NCBI RefSeq assembly: GCF_032118995.1
Contig: NC_092650.1
Span: forward strand, 3,286,001 to 3,350,000
DNA length: 64,000 nt
Direction of reading: 5' to 3'
Source of the DNA: Asterias amurensis
Taxonomy: Eukaryota > Echinodermata > Asteroidea > Forcipulatida > Asteriidae
Within the stretch, counting starts at the first letter, position 1. Each line of letters begins with the position of its first letter. Shown piece after piece: positions 10,997 through 24,407 of this stretch. The position numbers and the translations under genes were made by a program. The notes beneath the pieces are model-generated. The model ran no database searches. It was not told the origin of the DNA and was given only the letters and a program-made list of their open reading frames with translations.

Positions 10997-12980
10997 TGTT
11001 AATGATAAACACCAGCATTATCACTTGGCGTATCCCAACATTTGCATCAAAAAACAGATCTGTACAAATGTTGACCCACTTTTCCTTATTATTGGTCATC
11101 GAAGTTGCAAATCAAGAAAAAATCACGGTGTGCTTTCAGATGGCACGTTTTTTCCCAAGTTTTAATGCTAACAATTTGAGTAATTATACCAACCGGTGCC
11201 TTTACATAAAAAAAATAAAAAAAACAAAAAAAACCCAAAAAAAACACCAGGAATAAAATTAATAGGAGTTAAATATAGATGGAATAAGCTTTTGGAGAAA
11301 AGGAACCCCAAAGAATGATGCTACATAAAGGAATTGATAGTTGGTGTTCAAATTGAAAGCTGACAGGATTGTCCGGTAATCGATTTGTTTTTTAAACACT
11401 AACAGTGTTTTTATAAATGGAAAATTTTATCTTGGCTTCTCACCCCGTGTCTTACCCTTTCTTCCAGTCATCATGATGTGTTAACCTCGTTGCAATTTCG
11501 CATAAGCTGCATGTGTGGTGAAGCTTCCAATGCGGGGGCCGTTTAAATACATCCGTTAAAATTACGTGTTGAAGTTTGGACAATGCTTGGCTTGGTACGC
11601 TCAGTGGCATACAAACTTGCGTTTTAGAGATACCAATGATACCTCCGGTTGGAAAGGTCGATAAGAAAATAATGTCGTTTTCTTATCGGCAAAAAAACAA
11701 GTTTTATCGGCCAATATGTTAAAATTGAACCATCTGTCTCTTCGCATATTTTAAAACATTTACAAATTGGGTCATTGTTGAATACGCAGCGATAGGAAAA
11801 CTGATAAAACATCTTAGCGAGACATTGACAGTCTTCTTTCGCCACGATACAGTTTTCTGGCGCTTTGGTACTACCCCACCAACGGGAGCTAAATTTGATG
11901 TTAACCGACGCGGAAATGTCAGCATAAAGTACCAAGCATAAAGATGTGGTAGGAAAGTTTTTGCAAAGTATCACTTTGTCATGGTGACACATTCTGCGAT
12001 TCCGTCAAAAACTCCAGCGTGAAGTTAGCAATTTCCCCGCGGTAATGTTACAACGTAGTAAGGTCGGCCGAGGTAAAGTTAGCGAATTGCAGAGGTAAAG
12101 TTCACAATTCCACTCCACGGTAAAGTTCTAAATTTCGCCGCGAGAAAGTTTCCCGCGGTAAAGTTAGAGATGCCATTGTGGTAAAAATAGCAATCTCCGG
12201 AACCTGCTTCACGCGTGAAATAAAACCCAGACTTGTGCTAACCATCTAAAGCCGCAACTAACGTAATTATAGCCGACGGCTATTAGGCGTGTATGTATGT
12301 CCCGATCAGAATCAAGACGTTGTATATAGTTTTATAATGGCATTGTATGTGTAGCCATTTTTTTCCAAAGAGAGACGAGCAAACCGAACAAGTATATCAC
12401 TGTCGACAAACAATGTGTATGCTTATAGCCTCAAATACACAGGCGTTCAAGGTAATAGCCGTTCTGTCCCATTTTGTGGAATTTAAAATAAATTATTGGA
12501 AACGTCATGTTGTCATCGTTTTGACACAAGTATGTTGCATAACTTATAAAAAAACACCCACCCAAATCATCTCATTTCATTACACATGCACGCTCATGGT
12601 GTTTAAACAGCACGGCTCTGTAGCTTTGAACTATTGCCCTGTAGACAATGTTTGTTTTCCCCAATATTGATTTTTTTATTTTTTTTTATTTGGGGGGGGG
12701 GGGGGGGGAGTTATACTGCAAAAAAAGTTTTAGCCGTGCCCTGTGATAAGAATAGACAATCGGCTTACAACAACACACCCTTTTAATTATTACATATCAC
12801 TCCATTTTCGTTAATCGCCGAATCACATAAAAGGAACAGATGTTTGCGCTCTGAGGAAAAGATAAACAGCTCTTCTTGATGCCCGAACCGAGATAACTCG
12901 GTGGTACCTTCCACTGTGAGACAATATATAACCAAACAGTGCTCTAAAAACGTATAAAACCAGGTCTAAGATCTATCAGA
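10997..12980. other. Intergenic DNA without a recognisable gene
   Basis: Only short repeat-interrupted ORFs. About 11000-11180 resembles a decayed family-1 TTAA MITE. About 12015-12200 holds irregular short repeats of a GGTAAAGTTAGC motif. Homopolymer runs occur at 11208-11250 (A-rich) and 12692-12709 (G). No exon-like conserved protein was seen on either strand. Confidence 0.6.
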
Positions 12981-12984
12981 AATA

Positions 12985-13225
12985 CGCTCCATGTTCCTCG
13001 AACTCGACTGGTCAGTTATGGGGACAGGGCTTACTCCAACATAGCACCAAGACTCTGGAACTCACTTCCGGAACACCTCAGACAAAAACACAACATCACT
13101 CTCTTTCAGCAGAAACTCAAAACACACTTGTTCTTGCTTGCTTTCCAACATCTTGACAAAACTTGACCGGCGCCTTTGAATGTTTCTTTTCAGTAAAGCG
13201 CGCCTTATAAATGCTGTAGTTTATT
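12985..13225 (+). mobile_element. LINE 3' end fragment
   Basis: Translates in one frame to RTRLVSYGDRAYSNIAPRLW, NSLPEHLRQ and FQQKLKTHLF, the typical C-terminal tail of CR1/L2-type non-LTR retrotransposon ORF2. It is followed by a short tail with GCGCCTTATAAATG. Strongly 5'-truncated. Confidence 0.75.
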
Positions 13226-13350
13226 ATTAAAACAGCTCTTTCACCACGTTTGACAGCTACAGACTAGGACAGACGTAGAGCGGAACCGAGGCTGACCCGA
13301 TGAATAGGTTAAACAAAAAGCAAAACAGCAAGGGGAAAGTCCAGCATTAA

Positions 13351-13662
13351 AGCCATGCCTTTCGGTACAGGAAGAAAAAAAATTCTTAGATTTACAAATA
13401 AATTACAGGGTTTACAGAAGGTAGTGGTGGAAGACTTCTCTTGAATCATTATTCCATGAAATGCTTTACTTTTTGAGAAAGCAGTAAAACAATATCAATT
13501 CTCGTTAACGAGAATTACGGATTTATTTTAAACACATTTTTTCTCCCGACTTCGATGACCGATTAAGCCCAAATTTTCACGGGTTTGTTATTTGATATAG
13601 AAGGTGAGATACACGAAGTGTGGGCCTTGGACAATACTGTTTACCGAAAGGGTCCAATGGCT
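13351..13662. mobile_element. TTAA MITE, family 2
   Basis: Starts AGCCATGCCTTTCGGTACAG, ends CCGAAAGGGTCCAATGGCT, flanked by TTAA (13347-13350, 13663-13666). Same family as 8622-8986, and interior sequence is shared. Confidence 0.8.
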
Positions 13663-14198
13663 TTAAAGCCATGTCTGGTGATTGTAGTCGATGACTGTAC
13701 CTAATAATATGTATTCGCTGACCCCTTTCAACCTCTCCAAAAAACCATTCATTTCTCGTTCCATTTCATTTCAAAGGGAATGCTCCAATAAATCTGCATT
13801 CAACACAAAACACAAAGGGAGTAAATAGTTTTTATGCATTTCGAGCAAACTTTCACTTCACAGTATACGGTTATGGGAAAAGATATCACTTGTTATCCCC
13901 TATAATAAAAAGCGTTACTAACAAACTGCCACCTGGGGCGATCAAAACACACATGTGGAAAGCTTGCTTCATTGCACGTTTATCCAATGAATAATTATAT
14001 TATCCAAGTGTAAGCGCTGGTTCTGTAAAAACCATAGAGTTATATATGAGAACTTATTTAAGTTATATTATAATTCTATATAATTCTTATGATACAACTC
14101 TATGGTAAAAACCACCATGGGACCAATCTATGTTCACTGCAAAAACTGGGATGTTAAAATTGACACCATATATGGGTGTTGTCACATAGGGATACCAA

Positions 14199-14655
14199 AT
14201 AGAGTATTAACACGTTACACATGGTGCTATAAAAGGTTTAGGTCTCATAATTCAAATAGAGTATTAACACGTTACACATGGTGCTATGAAAGTTTTAGGT
14301 CTCATAATTCAAATAGAGTATTAACACGTTACACATGGTGCTATGAAAGGTTTAGGTCTCATAATTCAAATAGAGTATTAACACGTTACACATGGTGCTA
14401 TGAAAGGTTTAGGTCTCATAATTCAAATAGAGTATTAACACGTTACACATGGTGCTATAAAAGGTTTAGGTCTCATAATTCAAATAGAGTATTAACACGT
14501 TACACATGGTGCTATGAAAGGTTTAGGTCTCATAATTCAAATAGAGTATTAACACGTTACACATGGTGCTATGAAAGGTTTAGGTCTCATAATTCAAATA
14601 GAGTATTAACACGTTACACATGGTGCTATAAAAGGTTTAGGTCTCATAATTCAAA
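14199..14655. repeat. 57-bp minisatellite, eight copies
   Basis: Eight almost identical 57-bp units beginning AATAGAGTATTAACACGTTA. The unit is a multiple of three, so it reads as a repeating 19-residue ORF. There is no signal peptide, domain or splice context, and variation between units is tiny, so this is a tandem repeat rather than a gene. Confidence 0.9.
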
Positions 14656-15221
14656 CGTAGTCCAACATCTTGCAGGAAATGTTACAGTGCGAGGAGCGTC
14701 ACTGGGTCGACCCCGCGGTGTGTGGCGGTTTTTTCCCCAGGACTAACGTGGGTAATTATCTGCACACATTCGTCCTTGAAAAAAACCCCTACCAAACACC
14801 GGGGTCGACCCAGGGGGAAGCTAAACAAACCATATTGAACAAACTGTTTTAAACACTTTTCAAAGACTAACTCGCCCGATCCAAGGCAAAAGTTGCCCTT
14901 TCAAACATTATGTATACCAAAGGAGTGGCCTACGTGTGTATAATAACAATGTACCTTTACAAATCAGATGCGTGTACGTGCATGCCGACGTGTAACAATT
15001 CATTCAATGTCAACGCCACTATAGACCATTTCGCAAAATACCCATTGCGCAGGCGCTATGTTTTGAATGAGGTGCATGCTGGTCTAGCTGGGGGTCAAAC
15101 TTGATCTCTAGTCAAACCAGCACCGCGGTGCTTACGAATCATTTACTATTGCGACTGGCTGAAGAAAAACAACCACACTCAAATTTACAATCTTACTTTT
15201 TTTTCTGGAGGATACAATATT

Positions 15222-18200
15222 ATGATGGCGTCGAAAGTAAAGCTCTGTCTTCTGTGTGTGGGGATTCTATTGGTGGTCCAGATTGAGCGGGCCATGGCAA
15301 CTGGTAAGAAATTAAAAAATAGATTGTTTCGTTTTTGCAGAAGATTTGGAATGGACGATGTCGAGCGATAATTCAGCCAATTCAGTCTTTTATTTTCTGT
15401 ATAATTATATTTGTATCTTTATCTGTGTATACATGTATACATTGTAGTCAAAACTGGTCATATAAGGAACTATGCCATTTGTTGGCGGGGACTGCAGGGA
15501 GGGCACATCACTGCGATGACGACAATATATACATAAATATTTTTTTTAAACTTTTGCCACACCCTGGACCCTAATAATAGTAACAATAATAGTATTGGAT
15601 ATTCTGGGTCATTGCGTGTATATAAAAAAAAACATGGGTTAAAAAATGGAATATTTCCATTTATGTATAGTCTTCAATCTTGTTATTGCCGTTTCTTAGT
15701 GTTTAGAAGTCAATCTCCAATTCAATTCACACTTATTTCCATACTGTCAAAACACATGCAGCATTACAGAATGCATAAAACAGCATATGTAGTGTAAGGT
15801 TTTTACAGTCAAAGAAAACTTCGAACAGTATGGAGGCTAATTTGATAAGCCGATCGCTTGTGGTAATCAGCCTGTGGACAGATCCATAGGACAAGATAAA
15901 CGAACAGACAGATGACGTACGAATAGGAACAAAACAACTTTTACAAGCAACAACGCTTATTTAACTAAAATAAAAATGTTAGTCTATGCAGTGATATAAA
16001 CGTGGCCAATATATGAACTACTTCATTCAATCAAATTCGCACTGACAATGAATTATATTGTAGGGCTTGGATGAAAATCAAATAAATGAATAGAAATAAT
16101 AAATTGAACATTTTCATTCATGTAAAGTCTTCAATCCCGTCATTGCCTTTTCTCTGTGTTTTGAAGTCGTTTTTTTTTTTAAATAATAATTAATAATACT
16201 CGGTTCCTGTATAGTGCTTTTACCACACCAATAATAATTATGGGCGCATCCTACCGCCCAGTGTTGTTTCCTGTAAGGTTTGTGAAGCTACATATTGAAG
16301 TTAAGACATATTCCTTCATAGCACCATAATAGTTCGTATTTTTACAAGGTACTGTGGCGCAGTAAACCTAGCGACACCACCTACGATACGTGCACTGGGT
16401 TCTTTGACGCAGCAGCGACTATTTCTTCCATTCAATAAAAAAAACCTATTGCCGTTGAGTATCATAAACAGTGTAGGGTTTGGAGATAGCCCTTGATCAA
16501 GGACCCTTCCCCTAATTCTGTACACAGAAATACCAAAGTGAATGCCGCCAGGCTAGGATGGGTGTTGGCCTACGTGCAACTTGAACAATATTTTTAACGT
16601 AAACAAATTGTACAAAATGTGCCTGACACCCTATTGTCCGTCATTTTTTTGCGCGAGCATTGGGCCGTTTCAGAATGAGCGGCTACGGTTAGCTACGATT
16701 AGATTTCCGCATCATCATGCGTTGAAGAATAGAAAGTCCTTGGCAACACACTTAGTAACGGTCGTAGCCGCAGCATGTAGCCGCCCACCCGGATACGGCC
16801 TTACTCTTCGAGGTATTATACAGAAGGCATAATTGGAAGTGGTCTCTTGTACCCCCTCCATTCCACTTAATGACTAATTTGTTCCATTTTTTTGTAACCA
16901 GAAATATTCAAATCCAACTGTATTTACTATGAATACATGTATTTGTGTTCAGTGATTGCCACGCTCTTGTTTCAATGCCGTACGCCAGCAGCAGTAGACT
17001 TGACTCAAGTAACAATCCCGTGCCATCCCCAGGAAACTATATGTGTTTTGTGATTCTCTGCATTCCCCAACCTTTTCCGCATGCGGCGGGACCACATTTT
17101 GACGGAGAGCGTGCACCGTACTGTGTATGCTACGTTTTATAATTTGGGGGTGATATGCTTAGGGACCTCTCACACGAGAATGGGACTTGAATCAAGTCTA
17201 CAGCAGCAGCTGTGTGTGTATGCCAAACAGTAAATGTGCCCATTGTTTTACATAGGCCTATGCGTTGAGTTGATGGTTTGTTATTATTGGCTAATATTAT
17301 GCGGAACTAAGCCTGAAATTACAAATTTTGTATGGTTTTCTGTTCGCTTTATCAACCATATGGCTCAGTGGTTAAAGGCACTGGACACATTGGTAATTAC
17401 TGAAAATAATTTTTAGCATAAAAAGTTTCGTTCGTAATAAGCAGTTGAGAGCTGTTGATAGTATAAATCATTGTAAGATACGGCTCCCTCTGAAGTAACG
17501 TAGTTGTCGAGAAAGAAGTAATTTTCCACGAATTTGATTTCGAGACCTCAGATTTAGATTTTGAGGTCCCGAAACCAAGCATCTGAAAGCCAACAACTTC
17601 GTGTGACAAGGGTGTATTTTCTTCCATTATTACCTCGCAACTTCGACGACCAATTGAGATCAAAATTTCACAGTTTTTTTTTAATGCATTATGTTGAGAT
17701 ACACCAAGTGAAAAGACTGGTCTTTGGCAACAACCAATAGTGTCCAGTGTCTTACAAGCAGGGTACACTATTGGTAGTTGTCAAAGACCAGCATCCTCAA
17801 TTGGTGTATCTCTAGCGTAAAAAAACCCCAAACCGTTGTGTGGATAATATTTGGGCTCATTTGGTCATCGAAGTTGCAAGAGAATAGTGAAAGAAGAAAA
17901 AACACCATTGTTGCTAAACTTTTTGTGCTTTCAGATGCATTATAACAGGCCCTGATGAAGTCTTTTTGTTTTTATTTGAGTTGGAACTTACCCCATTCTC
18001 AAAAACTATATAGAGGGAGCCGTGTCTCACAATGTTTTATACTATCAACAGCTCTCCTTTGCTCGCTGCTAGGTAAATTTGTATGCTACAATCATTTTGT
18101 GTAACTACCAAAATAATGTGTCCAGCAGCAGATCTCAAGAAACGCTGGGAATAGTTTTAACTAGAACGAGTAACTCGTCCTAACTTAGGATAGGTTCAAT

Positions 18201-21200
18201 GCGTCACAAAGTTAATGAATACGAAACTCAACTCGTCCTAAGTCCCAATAAATTCTAAGTTTAGAAGAGTTACTGGTGAAATAGACGACAGTGCCTTTAA
18301 AACCAACCACCACTTTTACAATCCTGTGTTTCGTCTTTTATAACTTCAGATTATTACTTCTCGGATAACTGTGGTCAAACAATCACCATCAACGCTGGCG
18401 GCAGTGCAGAGATCGACTCCCAATCATCATATTTTTATGACTCCAACCAGGACTGCACTGTTACCATACAGACATCCTTTATACGGAGACTCCTCGTTAC
18501 TTTTGACTATGTCGAAACTGACGGGTCTTGCGATACGGACTTCCTTGAAATCTACGATGGACCGAATCTCATTTTGAACAAGTTGGCCACAGTCTGTGGG
18601 TACACAGCATCGTCATCAGCCTATGCGTCTTCACAGAATTCACTCACCCTTCGCTTCAAAACCGGGGACAACTTCTACTCTCCTTTAGGTCGTGGGTTTT
18701 ACATTACATTGACGTCTTTCAAAACAGGTATGTTTTTTTTGTGTGTAAAGGCACCTAACAGTAACACGTTTGGTGAATGTCAAAGGCCAGTATATTCTCA
18801 CTTGGTGTATCCCAACCTAAGCATATTAACAAACCTGTGAAAATTTGGGCTCAATTGGAAATCGAATTTGCAAGAGAATAATGAAAGAAAAACACACTTG
18901 TTAGCAATAGGTACTTTGTGTGCTTTCATATGCATAATAAAATGCTTCAGCTGAATTATTTTGTTCTTAAGTGAGTGAGAATCTTCCTCTTAAAACAAAA
19001 ACTACGTTAGCAAGTACGTCTTTATGCTAACAATTATTTTAAGTTAACAATAGTGCCCAGTGCTTTTAATATAAAAATAGATTTTTTTAAAGTTCATCAT
19101 TCGACTTGTCGCAGTATATCTGTGATTTGTTTTCATCAAAATTAGACGGGTCAAGTTTGTGTGTAAAAATAAACGGATTTATGTTTCACAGCATTGATTT
19201 TAGACGAATATTGTTTCTCTTAATTCTTGCGTCATCGTTTTCACAAAGAGACACACAATCTTGAGAATTATTGATGAGTACAAGAGGGGGCCTCTATCTC
19301 AACAATTGCATGCGTTTTAAGGAAGAGCTCCAGGCCCCAGAAAGGCATTGTAATAATTATTACTTTGGGCATGAACAAAGACAAATTGACTAGAGCGGGA
19401 CTCGAATCAACGACCTCCGGTCATCAACATGCAGGCGCTCTACCGTTGAGATACCTAGCCCCATTTCGTCAATATCTTTGTTCGAGGGTGCCAGTCAGAA
19501 GCCATACAACCGTTAACTGCCGTGTAGCCAGGGATCACACCCAATTTACGATACAACCTGGGAAGCGGCAGCCAGGGGGTCACCTTAAGGGGATGCAACT
19601 TTTTAATAATAATATAGCAACAAAAGACGCATTATGTGACTTTTGTCTGTTTTGTGTACAGGTGTCTGTGGGTCAGGTGATTTCGAATGCGACAATGGCC
19701 GATGTATTGACAGCAGTCTACAGAACGACCTTTACGACAACTGTGGGGACTCGAGTGATGAGAACTACGGTAATTCGAATACTTTTTAATCCTTTTGTTT
19801 TTGTAACCAAACGATTATTTTATAAAGTGCGCCATCAAGCGTTTGCTCTTTAGTTAAAGAATAGTTAAAATTTTAACAAGATCGTCTGTGTACAGCACGG
19901 TATGTAAAAATCTTGGTTGTTTTTGAACACAGGGGAGGACACGGTTGTTTGCACTTCGTGGTGATGCTGACAATAATATAAAACAGAAACTAAAAACAGA
20001 ACTAATATTCCCCTGTGGCCTTTCTCTTAAAGACGAGCAGAGTAGACTAAGTGTTCGAAACTTCCAGACCAAACTCTTCTGAGAGCCAACACTCCCTCAA
20101 AAAACTAAAAGAGTTATTGCAAACCTGCAAGTTATCGTTATTATTAGTTTATTCTTAGAATTAGTATTTGCCATCGCACTAATCTGTTGAACCACTTGAG
20201 TAGTGTGGAGTCTTACATAGAGCCCAAATCAATGATGGCTGCCTGATGAGATGAGAGTATAGGGCAAGGACACCAGAGTGTGGGTTCGACTCCTGTTCTT
20301 GACACTTTTACAAGATAAATACTATGTTTAGATGCTTCGCATCGCAGGAAGAAAATTAGTAGGTTAATAGAGATCGTGATTCATTCTACTCGGAAAATGG
20401 CCCCCACATTTTCGTGGTGGAAAAAAAAAAACATTTTAAAAGATTACATTTTAACCATTGGAGACGTTTTGTTGGCACTTTGGGGATCGGGAGAAGACAA
20501 AAGCAAAAAAAAAGTTACACTGAAAATCTTCAGAGCTGAGACATCATGTTAATAGGAACCGAGTAACTAAACTTAAATTTCGATGGCCTTTAGTTAAAAG
20601 ACCTTTTCTACAAATCAATTCAGGCATCAATTTCAATTTGTTTTTGTAAATACATTTTGTTTGATGTTACAAGCAAGCTAGTTTAGTTCTGACTTCATTT
20701 CAATTGGAAAATATCATTAGGTCCTAAGGCTGTGTCCAGCTGCTTCCAAACCAAAGCTTGTATATTATTCATACGCAAAATATTGTTCACGACCTCACGT
20801 TTTGATCTTTCTATCTACATGAGAAGATCACTTTACTAATTCTAGAGTCGAGCTAGACTTGGTTCTAAGTCTGGGATTGTGGCTCCGAGTCATATTATTG
20901 CCTGATGTAGCGCCCTCTCTTGTTTAGACTCGGTCATTGCGCGAGATGCGTGGGACGTTTTTCGTGGCTGATGCAGAGCAATAACAGCGATCTCAGACTT
21001 GAAATAAAGTCTAGGGTCGAACATGAGGTGATTCATCATATTATTTTCAATTCAAAAGGATATAGGAAGTCCCATTTTTGGCACAGCCACCCGTTAAATT
21101 CAGCGAACCATTTGCAAAATAAATTAACTTGTTCAAAAGGAAATCTATGCATGGGGAAGGAAGCAGACAGCATAAAATGGAACCGAGTTGGTGACAATAC

Positions 21201-22115
21201 CAAAATAGTGCAAACATCTGGTTAAATTAACGTATGTAACTCTGTCTAGACTCCAAACTTAAAGGTACTGGACACTATGGGTAATTACTAAAACATTTAT
21301 TAGCACAACACCTTACTTTGAAACGATCAATACAGAGCTGTTGATAATAAAACATTGTGAGAAACCGCTCCCTCTGAAGTAACGTAGTTTTTGAGAAAGA
21401 AGTAATTTTTCAGACCAAAATATTTGAATTGAGCCGAGGTCTCGAATTCAAGGCATCTGAAAGCACACCACTTGTGTGACAAGGGTGTCTTTTCTTTCAT
21501 TTATTATTTTATGCATATGTTGAGATACACCAAGTGAGAAGACTGGTCTATGACAATTACAAAAGGTAAAGGTATCCAGTGTCTTTAAGAGTTCGAATCC
21601 TTATTAAAGCTAACCGCTAGTTTTACAATTAAAATGACTATAGGCAATAAGTATTGTCGTCTAGTTACTGCATTACGAATTGTGCGATTTGTAATCATAG
21701 ACGTTAAACCAAAGTTTGTTGGGCCCTGGTGTTTGTTGGTGACTCTGAACATGCTCTACTGAACAATAAAAATATTAATAACAAATAATATGTTGATGTT
21801 CGTTTTTCAGAGGACATCGTTAATAACATTATCGGCTGGAGCATTGGGATTATAGTCGCTGTCGTTGTTGGGTGCATCGCCGGGGTTGTTCTCCTGGCTG
21901 TTTGTTGCGGTTGCCTGTGTTACCACCTTTGTTGCAAGAACAACGCACCCAGAACAACCACAACAGTTGTAGTGCCCCCTGGCAACCAACAACAACAACA
22001 ACAACATCAACTAGGGGTCTACCCTCAGCAACTCGGGGGGCCACCACCGGGCTATAACCAAACGCCAATGGCAATGCAACAGCATCCCGGGCAGTATCCG
22101 CCACCAAAAATTTAA
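15222..22115 (+). CDS. Type I membrane protein with CUB and LDLa-like domains
   Basis: Four exons, all phase 1: 15222-15303, 18350-18727, 19662-19769 and 21811-22115 (stop TAA), 290 residues. Residues 1-26 form a signal peptide (MMASKVKLCLLCVGILLVVQ). Residues 28-153 are a CUB domain with four Cys and the acidic loop DTDFLEIYDGP, a possible calcium site. Residues 154-189 resemble an LDL-receptor class A module (GDFECDNGRCID, then NCGDSSDEN) but with four Cys instead of six and no WxCDG core. Residues 196-220 form one membrane span, followed by a Cys cluster (CCGCLCYHLCC) likely to be palmitoylated. The cytoplasmic tail is Gln/Pro-rich (six Gln; QLGGPPPGY; QYPPPKI). A cell-surface receptor or adhesion protein is inferred; no ligand can be named. 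The first intron is about 3 kb and carries MITEs. Confidence 0.85.
17376..18127. mobile_element. Two family-1 TTAA MITEs in opposite orientation
   Basis: Copy 17376-17753 runs GGCACTGGACAC ... GTGTCCAGTGTC. Copy 17762-18127 follows in reverse orientation (CACTATTGGTAGTTGTCAAA at its start). Shared interior landmarks are GGGAGCCGT with CTTCAGAGGGAG and GATTTCGAGACCTCA. Both sit in the first intron of the CUB gene. Confidence 0.8.
18747..19061. mobile_element. Family-1 MITE, degenerate
   Basis: Starts AAAGGCACCTAACAG shortly after the donor of the CUB exon and ends CAATAGTGCCCAGTGCTTTT. The interior keeps GTGCTTTCATATGCA. It lies in intron 2 of the CUB/LDLa gene. Confidence 0.7.
19377..19610 (-). 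repeat. tRNA-derived SINE
   Basis: The minus strand of 19377-19450 reads as a tRNA-like head (GGCTAGGTATCTCAACGGTA, then GTCGTTGATTCGAGTCCCGC). The adjoining 19478-19550 block (CAGTCAGAAGCCATACAACC) also occurs in the CBM2-gene introns near 2330, 3640 and 4880, so it is a dispersed repeat rather than a lone tRNA gene. Confidence 0.5.
21263..21584. mobile_element. Family-1 TTAA MITE
   Basis: AGGTACTGGACACTATGG at the left and GGTATCCAGTGTCT at the right, between TTAA duplications (21259-21262, 21585-21588), in the last intron of the CUB gene. Confidence 0.85.
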
Positions 22116-22272
22116 AGCATCAATCAAGTCGGTTTCACACATTGATGTAAAGAATTTAATCTACTAGAATTAGTGCCTACCATTTACTCGTTACTTCGCA
22201 TAACAATAATGTAAACAATTTATGTTTTAAAGGGGGATGTATTTACGTTTGGCGTGGTTAAAGTGTAGACCA

Positions 22273-22493
22273 TGGCCCAATTTCATAGAGCTGCTTAAGC
22301 AGAGATCTTTGCTTATCATGTTTCTGCTAAGCAAAACTAAGCAGGATTCCAGTCACAAATTGTACATGTTACATGGTAGTTTGGCTGGTAACCTAAAGTT
22401 ATTGTAAGCAAAAGCTGTGCTTATTGGTGTGCTTAGCTATTTTGCGTGCTTAGCTATGTTGTGTGCTTAAACGGCTCTATGACATTGAGCCCA
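22273..22493. mobile_element. MITE with GGCCCAATTTCATAGAGCTG ends
   Basis: The left end GGCCCAATTTCATAGAGCTG is inverted at the right (GGCTCTATGACATTGAGCCC). The interior is rich in GCTTAGC/GCTAAGC. It lies in the presumed 3' UTR or downstream flank of the CUB gene. A relative is at 56439-56623. Confidence 0.75.
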
Positions 22494-22653
22494 TATAGTC
22501 AAAGAAAGTCGGTTTCACACCTTGTGCCAACCTTTCCTCTTTCCTGTGGACAACAATGTGTCGAAATTAAACGTTTAACAATTTGGATTTGTTTTCCCCT
22601 TTGTCTCTCTTTATATAGACTGCATTGAGTTTACACAATAGTTGTTAACTTAA

Positions 22654-23386
22654 AGGAACACGTTGCCTTGGATCGGTCGAGTTGGTCTTTAAATAGCGTT
22701 TGTAACCGTTTGTTATAAAATGCATATGGGGGTAGAAAGATGTTGTAAAAGTAGAATACAATGATCCACACAACCATGCCTTGAAATTGCACGGTTTTCC
22801 TTTCATAACCTCGTCGACTAACACGGTGTGCCATTTATGGGAGTCAATTTTTGTATTCCCATAAATGACCGACCGCGTTAGTTCGCACAGTAAAAGGAAA
22901 ACCGTGCAACTTCGAGGCAAATTTGTGTGGATCATTGTATTCTACTTTTAAAACATCTTTCAAACCATATGCATTTTATAAAAAAACTGTTACAACCGCT
23001 TTGTTATAGACCAACTCGTCCGATCCAAGGCAACGCGTTCCTATTAAAGGCACTGGACACCTTTGGAAATTGTCAAACACCAGTAGCCCTCACTTGGTGT
23101 TATCCAAATATTTTTTAAAATAATAATAAATCTGTGATTTCTTTTGCTCAATTGGTCATCGAATGTGCCTAGAGAATAATAAAAGAAAACCTCCCATGTT
23201 GCACAACTTTGTGGGCTTACAGATGGATAATAAAAAGGCTTCAGCTGAAGTATTTTAAGTGGGACATTTAGGCTAGTACCTCTTTCTCAAAAACTACGTT
23301 TCTCACAATGTTGTATAATATCAACAGCTCTCCAACCAAGTTTTTATGCTAGCAATTGTTTTGAGTTATTACGAATAGGGTCCAAC
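22654..23386. mobile_element. Family-3 and family-1 MITEs sharing one TTAA
   Basis: The family-3 palindrome 22654-23043 is followed directly by a family-1 element starting at 23048. The single TTAA at 23044-23047 serves both. This fits insertion of one MITE into the target duplication of the other. Confidence 0.75.
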
Positions 23387-23389
23387 AAA

Positions 23390-24400
23390 AACAACATTGC
23401 ATCGACCTTTACTCGTACAAAAAATGTATGATTACAGAAACTCAATTTTCTTCAAACTCAAAAGTGAACGTTTAGATCGTATAGGCCCCTGCACATTGTC
23501 AAACTTTGTTTAGTTTCTAATGTTTGTTGTTTCGTAACCAATTATTTTGCACATTTTTTGTTTTGCATCTGAATTAAACCTTTGTTCTTGTATTGTATGT
23601 CCCTTGTTTTAAAGGTGTTACTATGGTAATGGGTATTATTACTTTGGCAATTTGGGTTTTATAACACAAAATCTGCATGTTAGATAAATAATCTTTTGGA
23701 GTCTTTGTTGTACATTTATAGTGGTCCCAAGTGTTTTTCAACTCACATTTTGTTGTGGGAAAACATTGCAGCTGTGAAATCAGAGACATTTTTATACATT
23801 AAAGCTTTTACTTTTTATAATACGCATATATGAATATTTGCTTTTTAAAATACACATATTAGTTTGCATAGTTCAAGTTTTTACAGTAAAATTAGATCAG
23901 TTAAAGGAACGTTACAGAATTGGTAAGAAACAAACATCGTGAAGATCACAGATTTACGTAAAACTTACACGGTCTAATGACGATGACAGTAAACATCACT
24001 TTAAATAGTTTTGTCTGAAATTTCATATTATTTGATGAGGAATAAATAAAACTCATTTCCTGTTTGGAGTTAAACTCTCACTGACCGATTTAACTTCTTA
24101 TTTTAATCCGATGTCATGCAAAACTTGCAATCGGGTTTTCACTATTTTCTTGTGACCCAGATGGCCGATCGATCCCGATTTTCTACAGGTTTGTCGGTTT
24201 ATGTGTATTATGGTGAAAACATAAAGTCCTAATACTCCTAACACTGCCAGCAATTGATTTGTTAGCAAAAAACCAATTCTGTAATGTTCCTAAAGAGTGT
24301 TCATTATTCAGAAGTATAAATGTCAAGTATAAATGTTGATATTTTTATCAGCGATAATAAAACGATTCACATTTTTGTAGTTGGTTTGATACTCAATATT
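23390..24400. other. Intergenic DNA, no gene seen
   Basis: AT-rich sequence between the CUB gene and FReD gene A. It holds short ORFs only, with no splice-framed conserved peptide. About 23895-24290 may be another palindrome-type MITE (AAAGGAACGTTACAGAATTGG at left, CCAATTCTGTAATGTTCCT at right, inverted). Confidence 0.55.
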
Positions 24401-24407
24401 AGTGATG

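Noticed and set aside
14102-14746. 214-residue ORF with 19-residue repeats
   Set aside because: An exact 57-bp minisatellite. Copies are almost identical at all codon positions and no gene structure surrounds it.
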